DNA of 47,929 nt from Acidithiobacillus ferruginosus. Lineage in GTDB: Bacteria; Pseudomonadota; Gammaproteobacteria; Acidithiobacillales; Acidithiobacillaceae. Numbering within the stretch: the stretch's first letter is position 1; each line of letters opens with the position of its first letter. The DNA lies in NCBI RefSeq assembly GCF_018854495.1, contig NZ_JABBDR010000096.1:1-47929 (forward strand), written 5' to 3'. The position numbers and the translations under genes were made by a program. Below the pieces are notes generated by a model, which searched no databases, had not been told where the DNA came from, and saw nothing but the letters and a program-made list of their open reading frames with translations. Positions 44,099 to 47,929 of the stretch are shown here, piece after piece.

Positions 44099-44431
44099 AT
44101 GAACCCGATTAACCCTTATTCCGGTTTACCCGGCACGAAGGTGCGGACAAACGCCGGTCCGGCAGTCACGGCGAATCAGCCGGCCTCCGGGGTCGGTACC
44201 GCGCGGACCGCCAAAGGTCCGGTCGTGGCGCAAGACCATGTCACTCTGTCTCCTGCGGCTCGCAGCCTGCTCGCCGCGCAGACCTCCGCACCCGCAAACG
44301 CCGGGCGCGTGCAGGGCATCAAATCAGCCATCGCCAACGGCACTTATCAGGTCTCACCGCAGCGCATCGGACAGGGGCTCACCCAGGACGCACAGCAGTT
44401 CCTGCCCTTGACCACCAACAACAAGGCCTGA
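44099..44431 (+). CDS. flgM: Anti-sigma-28 factor FlgM
   Basis: FlgM binds FliA and is exported once the hook is complete, releasing late gene expression. The 110-residue protein has the disordered N-terminus usual for exported FlgM and the family C-terminus: VTLSPAARSLLAAQ, then RVQGIKSAIANGTYQVSPQR and IGQGLTQDAQQFL. GAGGAG lies 11 bases upstream of the ATG, a rather long spacing. It is followed by flgN after three bases. Confidence 0.95.
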   Translation: MNPINPYSGLPGTKVRTNAGPAVTANQPASGVGTARTAKGPVVAQDHVTLSPAARSLLAAQTSAPANAGRVQGIKSAIANGTYQVSPQRIGQGLTQDAQQFLPLTTNNKA

Positions 44432-44434
44432 TGA

Positions 44435-44836
44435 ATGGATAGCCAGACGGACACGGCACTGCAACTCCAAATCGGCGTGCTGGAGGCCTTGCTCCAGTTG
44501 CTGCATCAGGAAGGGCGTTGCCTGCAGTCTGGGATCATGACAGAACTGGAACCCATTGCTGCAGAAAAAGAGCGGCTCTACCAGACCATCAGCGCCCTCG
44601 AATCCCAGCGCTGCACGCAGCCATCTACTGTCACCCGCATGGGTCTGCAAGCGCAACGCCGAGCACTGCTGGAGAAGATCGTTCAGCACAACCAGCAGAA
44701 TGGGCAGATCATCGGCGCCCTGGAGCGTTTTAGCCAAGGTGCCTGGCAAATTCTCTTTGGGACCAATGATCCACTCTACACCGATGGCGGGACCACTCAG
44801 AACACTACTCAGCGGCACCTGATCGGCAGCGCCTGA
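44435..44836 (+). CDS. flgN: Flagellar chaperone FlgN
   Basis: FlgN is the export chaperone of FlgK and FlgL. The 133-residue helical protein has the usual place after flgM. The family layout is visible: LGVLEALLQLL-like opening, LEPIAAEKERLYQTISALES, LLEKIVQHNQQNGQIIGALE and the tail FGTNDPLYTDGGTT. A further small FlgN-like protein is encoded at 35202. csrA starts one base after its stop. Confidence 0.88.
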   Translation: MDSQTDTALQLQIGVLEALLQLLHQEGRCLQSGIMTELEPIAAEKERLYQTISALESQRCTQPSTVTRMGLQAQRRALLEKIVQHNQQNGQIIGALERFSQGAWQILFGTNDPLYTDGGTTQNTTQRHLIGSA

Positions 44837-44837
44837 G

Positions 44838-45098
44838 ATGCTCGTGCTCACCCGGCGCCGCGGTCAGGCCATCTGTATCGGCGACGATATCCGTATCGTC
44901 GTCACTCGTATTGAAGACGGTCAGGTGCGATTGGGGATAGAGAGTGCCCACGACGTGATCATCCTCCGTGAAGAATTACTGGAATCCGTTCGACAGGCCA
45001 ATCAGTCTGCCCAAGCCGTAGCCCCTGCCCAATTCGATCAGTGGTTACAGTCTCATCGCCCGTCTACCCAGGACGCGGCCAGCATTCAGGAAGAGTAA
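44838..45098 (+). CDS. csrA: Translational regulator CsrA
   Basis: CsrA is a dimeric RNA-binding protein recognising GGA in hairpin loops. The 86-residue sequence begins MLVLTRRRGQAICIGDDIRI and continues IEDGQVRLGIESAHDVIILR, keeping the RNA-contact residues in the first strand and the Arg of the fifth strand (LREELLE). The C-terminal tail after residue 60 is longer than in E. coli (61 residues total there). Its place beside fliW in a flagellar operon suggests a dedicated flagellar copy; another csrA may exist elsewhere. Confidence 0.95.
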   Translation: MLVLTRRRGQAICIGDDIRIVVTRIEDGQVRLGIESAHDVIILREELLESVRQANQSAQAVAPAQFDQWLQSHRPSTQDAASIQEE

Positions 45099-45100
45099 AA

Positions 45101-45601
45101 ATGACCGACTACTCCACCCGCTTTGGCCTTCTACCTATCTCTGATGCGCAGGTGTGGCATTGTGTCGCCCCCCTGCCGGGCTTTGCGGAGCTGCAGCGGT
45201 TTACGCTCCTTCACGTTCAGGAACAAGGCCCCTTCGTCTGGCTGCAATCTCTGGATGAGCCGCTGATCGCCTTTCTGCTGGTTGCGCCGGAACATTTCGG
45301 CCTGCACTACCCGCAACGCCCACAGTTTGCGGCGCAAGCAACGGATGGAATCAGCATGGTCATGGTCATCCTGCCACAAAAAACCAATGACTCTTTACAG
45401 GCCAATGCCCTGGCTCCGCTGTATTTCTTACCCCACACCCGCCAATTCGGTCAGTGGATTGTCGAGCATGCCGAACCCAGCCTGACAAACATTTCCGAAG
45501 CCCAGACGCCTCCGGCAACCCTCGGTGTACCAATCATCCAACTCGGACTCGCCCGCCGGGATAGCACTACTGCCAGCCCTTTAGCGATTGGCGCTGCGTA
45601 A
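45101..45601 (+). CDS. fliW: Flagellar assembly factor FliW (CsrA antagonist)
   Basis: FliW binds CsrA and blocks it unless captured by free flagellin. The 166-residue protein opens STRFGLLPISDAQVWHCVAP and has LPGFAELQRFTLLHV, then PFVWLQSLDEPLIAFLLVAP, all FliW hallmarks. The ATG at 45101 has AGGAAGAG upstream and lies two bases after the csrA stop; the longer frame starting inside csrA is rejected. The last about 35 residues are Pro/Thr-rich and extend beyond the usual end. The 3' end overlaps that of the convergent ycgR gene by 21 bases. Confidence 0.92.
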   Translation: MTDYSTRFGLLPISDAQVWHCVAPLPGFAELQRFTLLHVQEQGPFVWLQSLDEPLIAFLLVAPEHFGLHYPQRPQFAAQATDGISMVMVILPQKTNDSLQANALAPLYFLPHTRQFGQWIVEHAEPSLTNISEAQTPPATLGVPIIQLGLARRDSTTASPLAIGAA

Positions 45602-46330
45602 ACGTTCGCGATCGCAGCGCAAGGCATATTGGATAATCTGCTCCTGCAAGGCGCCAGGGGCTTGCACGAAGCTCAAGCCAATGTCTTGTGAGGCGGTGGT
45701 ACCGCGGGGATGACCTGCCGGTTCCACATAACGAACCTGCGCCCCCACCCGGTACACCTTGCCCTGAAAGCTGAACTGCACGCTTGCCAGCATCTCGCCG
45801 ACAGTCATCGGATAGTCACCGGGCGCATGAATTCTTGCGCGCATGCCACCGGCACCCAGATCCACACAGAGTCCGTCGCAACTGCGCGCACCGTGGCGCT
45901 GAAGTGACAGCGCCAACCCACCGGCCTCAGCGGGCACCGCGCGCAGGGCGGCGCGGCGCTGCAGGAGGTAAAGCGCATCCGGCCATCGGATGCGCACAGC
46001 CCCGTAACGCTGCCAGAGCAGTCTCTCGATCACCGTGCTCTGAAACCCCAAGGGTAACGTCGACGTGCTCCACAGAAGCAAATCTTCTCCACGCAGCAAG
46101 CGGGTATTTTCTGCTTCCGGCATCAGTTCATCGAGGATCAGGGTCGCGGTGTCTGTTTCAGCATGAAGGAGCGTGGCCTGGGCCAAAACGCCGCCACTAC
46201 GCCCGACCATCACCGCCAGTGCTTCACCGCTCGCGGTGAGTTCGGCAAGAGATCGCTCTATCTGTCCTTTCCCCGTTTGCCGATTTTTTTCAGTGAACAG
46301 TTGATCCAGGAAGCTCTGGTTTGAAAACAT
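45581..46330 (-). CDS. ycgR: YcgR/FlgZ-type PilZ flagellar brake protein
   Basis: The N-terminal YcgR-like domain (about residues 1-110, e.g. LLRGEDLLLWSTSTLPLGFQ) is followed by a C-terminal PilZ domain. The c-di-GMP motif RxxxR is present in LLQRRAALRAVP, and the second motif reads DLGAGG, so the usual Ser of D/NxSxxG is replaced by Gly. Such proteins slow the motor when c-di-GMP is high. The start is the ATG at 46330 with GAGG six bases upstream; a TTG 33 bases earlier is less likely. Length is 249 residues. Pseudomonas keeps flgZ beside flgMN in the same way; here csrA-fliW lie between. Confidence 0.88.
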   Translation of the reverse strand: MFSNQSFLDQLFTEKNRQTGKGQIERSLAELTASGEALAVMVGRSGGVLAQATLLHAETDTATLILDELMPEAENTRLLRGEDLLLWSTSTLPLGFQSTVIERLLWQRYGAVRIRWPDALYLLQRRAALRAVPAEAGGLALSLQRHGARSCDGLCVDLGAGGMRARIHAPGDYPMTVGEMLASVQFSFQGKVYRVGAQVRYVEPAGHPRGTTASQDIGLSFVQAPGALQEQIIQYALRCDRERLRSANR

Positions 46331-46357
46331 CGTGTCCTCGCGTTTTGCAATTTTAGT

Positions 46358-46394
46358 CGTCAAGTTTTTGACGATCCTGACGGAAGGCCGTCAG
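46358..46394 (-). promoter_or_regulatory. Two tandem perfect hairpins in the ycgR leader
   Basis: CGTCAA-GTTT-TTGACG (46358-46373) and CTGACGG-AAGG-CCGTCAG (46377-46394) are perfect six- and seven-pair stems with four-base loops, three bases apart. They lie between ycgR and its candidate promoter, so they would be in the ycgR 5' untranslated region. They could also be operator sites, as both contain TGACG. Confidence 0.5.
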
Positions 46395-46438
46395 ATCCGG
46401 GCGATCGTAACGGCCCGTTTCTACGGATAACGTCTCAA

Positions 46439-46455
46439 CAGCATGATTCATGCCG
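46439..46455 (-). promoter_or_regulatory. Candidate sigma-54 promoter of ycgR
   Basis: On the minus strand CGGCATGAATCATGCTG has GG-N10-GC spacing, but the -12 element is ATGC rather than TTGC. Part of it is also a palindrome (GCATGA-T-TCATGC), so it could instead be an operator. Confidence 0.45.
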
Positions 46456-46474
46456 TACCGCTGGGTGCTTTTCG

Positions 46475-46491
46475 CGGCACGGTTTTCGCTT
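46475..46491 (+). promoter_or_regulatory. Sigma-54 (-24/-12) promoter of motB
   Basis: CGGCACGGTTTTCGCTT contains GGCACG and CGCTT with the exact GG-N10-GC spacing. The predicted start is near 46501, giving a leader of about 63 bases to the ATG at 46564, which has AGGAG seven bases upstream. Confidence 0.75.
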
Positions 46492-46563
46492 TACCAAGGG
46501 AGTTCGCTGCAGGATCGGAAAAATCGTCTATTTCCCAGAGCGGTTTAGTAACAGGAGATCGCC

Positions 46564-47415
46564 ATGGCGCGCCGTAAGAAAGAAGAGGAATGGGAAAACC
46601 ATGAGCGTTGGCTGGTGTCTTATGCCGACTTCATTACTCTGCTCTTCGCCTTTTTTGTGGTGATGTATGCCATTTCCTCGGTGAATGAAGGCAAATACAG
46701 AGTCCTGTCGAAAACCTTGGTATCCGCCTTCAGTGGGCAACCCTGGTCACCGGTCCCCATCCGCTCTGACGCAAGGCCGTCCCTCAGCCAGGCGCCTGTA
46801 GATCTGCCCGCCCTGCCTAAAATTGCGGACATGGCGCCCGTACCTCATGTGCAAAAAGGCCAGGTTTCTCCCCAGGCAACGAACAACCCACAAACACCGT
46901 ATCCCGCCGCCGCCATGCGGCAAATTGAAAAACAGATGGAAACACTGCTTAAGCCTCTGATCGCGCAGGGTAGCGTAGTCATTCACCGGAGCAACCTGGG
47001 CGTCGTCATCGATCTCAACGCCAAAATCCTGTTTCACTCGGCACAGACGCGGCTCAGCCCGAATGCCACCGCCACTCTGGGGACTATTGCACAGGTCTTG
47101 CGTCAGGTGCCTTACCAGGTCCAGGTAAACGGTTTTACCAACGATCTACCCATTCGCACCGCCCAATTTGCATCCAACTGGGCACTGTCCGGCGCGCGTG
47201 CAGTTGCCGTAGTGGAACTCTTCATCCAGCATGGCGTGAATCCGCAGAATCTGGTCGCGGCGGGCTACGGCAAGTATCATCCGGTAGCACCCAACGATAC
47301 GGCGAAGGGCCTCGTCATGAATCGACGGGTAAGCATCGTGGTAGTCGCCCCGCAGAATCCGAGTAAGGCCGGAACCGATCCGATCATGGCTGGCGCCATT
47401 GATCAGCGCGGTTAG
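46564..47415 (+). CDS. motB: Flagellar stator subunit MotB/MotD
   Basis: MotB anchors the stator to peptidoglycan and provides the proton-binding Asp. The 283-residue protein has a charged cytoplasmic start, then the single span with the key Asp in SYADFITLLFAFFVVMYAIS. A Pro-rich plug/linker region follows, then an OmpA-like domain (about residues 150-265) with ILFHSAQTRLSPNATATLGT, VNGFTNDLPI and NLVAAGYGKYHPVAPNDTAK followed by NRRVSIVV. The pattern GFTNDLPI with SNWALSGARA resembles MotD of Pseudomonas. It is transcribed alone from a sigma-54-type promoter; motA lies at the other end of the locus. Confidence 0.94.
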   Translation: MARRKKEEEWENHERWLVSYADFITLLFAFFVVMYAISSVNEGKYRVLSKTLVSAFSGQPWSPVPIRSDARPSLSQAPVDLPALPKIADMAPVPHVQKGQVSPQATNNPQTPYPAAAMRQIEKQMETLLKPLIAQGSVVIHRSNLGVVIDLNAKILFHSAQTRLSPNATATLGTIAQVLRQVPYQVQVNGFTNDLPIRTAQFASNWALSGARAVAVVELFIQHGVNPQNLVAAGYGKYHPVAPNDTAKGLVMNRRVSIVVVAPQNPSKAGTDPIMAGAIDQRG

Positions 47416-47436
47416 ATATCAGGAAAGATTCGATCA

Positions 47437-47929
47437 ATGACATCCGACGAGATCAGTAAAACGCAAAAGCAGCAGAGGCGCCTCAATCGCGTCATCATCG
47501 TCGCTCTCCTTCTACTGGTTGTGGTCGCCACGGGGGTATACTGGAATCATTCCGAACGACACGACGAAAGCGCTTCAAAAGCCCTTCAATCCAGTGGGGC
47601 CAGCGTTTTTTTGAGCCTGCCGCAACCCATCGCGGTACTATCCCCTGTTAACTCCACCAAACCCACCGCAGCAGTTATCACCCCGACGATCTCAACTCGG
47701 TCAGCAACCGCCATCAACACGAGTGCGAATCCAATTGTTTCACCCACAGTCATTGCCAAAGGATCCAGACGGTCTCCAGTTCGCCAAAAAATTGTCGCGG
47801 CCAACCCGCGCCCGACACCCTCCCCAGTGCCCGTATTGACTCGTCCCGCCCTGACGCAGAAGTCTGCTCCACCCACCCATAAAGCACCAACGGCCCCCGC
47901 CCCAGCCGTTGACAACACCTGCAGCAACG
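47437..47929 (+). CDS. Unknown single-span membrane protein, cut by window edge
   Basis: The frame from ATG 47437 stays open to the last base (164 complete codons). A short charged cytoplasmic start is followed by one hydrophobic span (VIIVALLLLVVVATGVYW, about residues 20-37). Then comes a long Pro/Thr/Ala/Ser-rich stretch with Arg and Lys, a likely periplasmic spacer, as in proteins that reach a C-terminal periplasmic domain. It starts 21 bases after motB and is probably in the same transcript, so a stator or motor accessory role is possible. I do not recognise the family. Confidence 0.65.
   Translation, partial: MTSDEISKTQKQQRRLNRVIIVALLLLVVVATGVYWNHSERHDESASKALQSSGASVFLSLPQPIAVLSPVNSTKPTAAVITPTISTRSATAINTSANPIVSPTVIAKGSRRSPVRQKIVAANPRPTPSPVPVLTRPALTQKSAPPTHKAPTAPAPAVDNTCSN

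Noticed and set aside
47586..47927. A minus-strand frame at the right edge
   Set aside because: It is opposite the open frame that follows motB; the plus-strand frame has a start close to motB and a membrane span, so it is preferred.

Overview
The window is one nearly uninterrupted flagellar locus from a Gram-negative bacterium with a Pseudomonas/Vibrio-type polar flagellum. The supporting genes are P- and L-ring genes (flgI, flgH), FlhF/FlhG polar placement proteins, an FlrABC/FleQSR-like sigma-54 cascade and FliA (sigma-28). GC content is fairly high, and there are no tRNA, rRNA, insertion-sequence, phage or CRISPR signals. The gene set and protein style would fit a motile acidophile of the Acidithiobacillia or another deep gammaproteobacterial lineage, but I cannot prove the taxon from this DNA alone.

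Layout. On the left edge a plus-strand diguanylate cyclase (174-1064) with a sigma-54-type promoter converges on the main cluster. From 1192 to 42882 every gene is on the minus strand. Read in transcription order (right to left) these are flgB-C-D-E-F-G-H-I-J, an flgN-like gene, flgK, flgL, a 1395-residue multidomain glycosyltransferase, fliC, flaG, fliD, fliS, an atypical PilZ gene, an flrA/fleQ-like gene, flrB, flrC, fliE-F-G-H-I-J-K-M-N-O-P-Q-R, flhB-A-F-G, fliA and motA/motC. Diverging from flgB on the plus strand are flgA-flgM-flgN-csrA-fliW (43272-45601). Then come a minus-strand ycgR/flgZ-type PilZ protein, a plus-strand motB/motD and, cut by the window edge, an unknown single-span membrane protein.

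Regulation. I find GG-N10-GC (-24/-12, sigma-54) elements upstream of the diguanylate cyclase, fliE, flgB, flgA, motB and more weakly ycgR. Sigma-28-like elements precede fliC and the flgN-like/flgK/flgL/glycosyltransferase group. This fits a hierarchy in which the FleQ-like activator and FlrBC two-component pair drive basal-body, hook and stator genes, and FliA, held by FlgM, drives filament genes. A csrA-fliW pair is present. The fliC leader carries a hairpin with AGGA in its loop plus a second GGA in the ribosome binding site, so a CsrA/FliW flagellin feedback loop is likely.

Notable absences and oddities. There is no fliL between fliK and fliM, no chemotaxis gene and no rpoN. The FleQ-like protein lacks the N-terminal receiver-like domain. 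The stator genes are split between the two ends of the locus. The terminator of the glycosyltransferase gene shares bases with the -35 element of the fliC promoter. Three c-di-GMP proteins (one maker, two PilZ-type candidates) sit inside or beside the flagellar genes.
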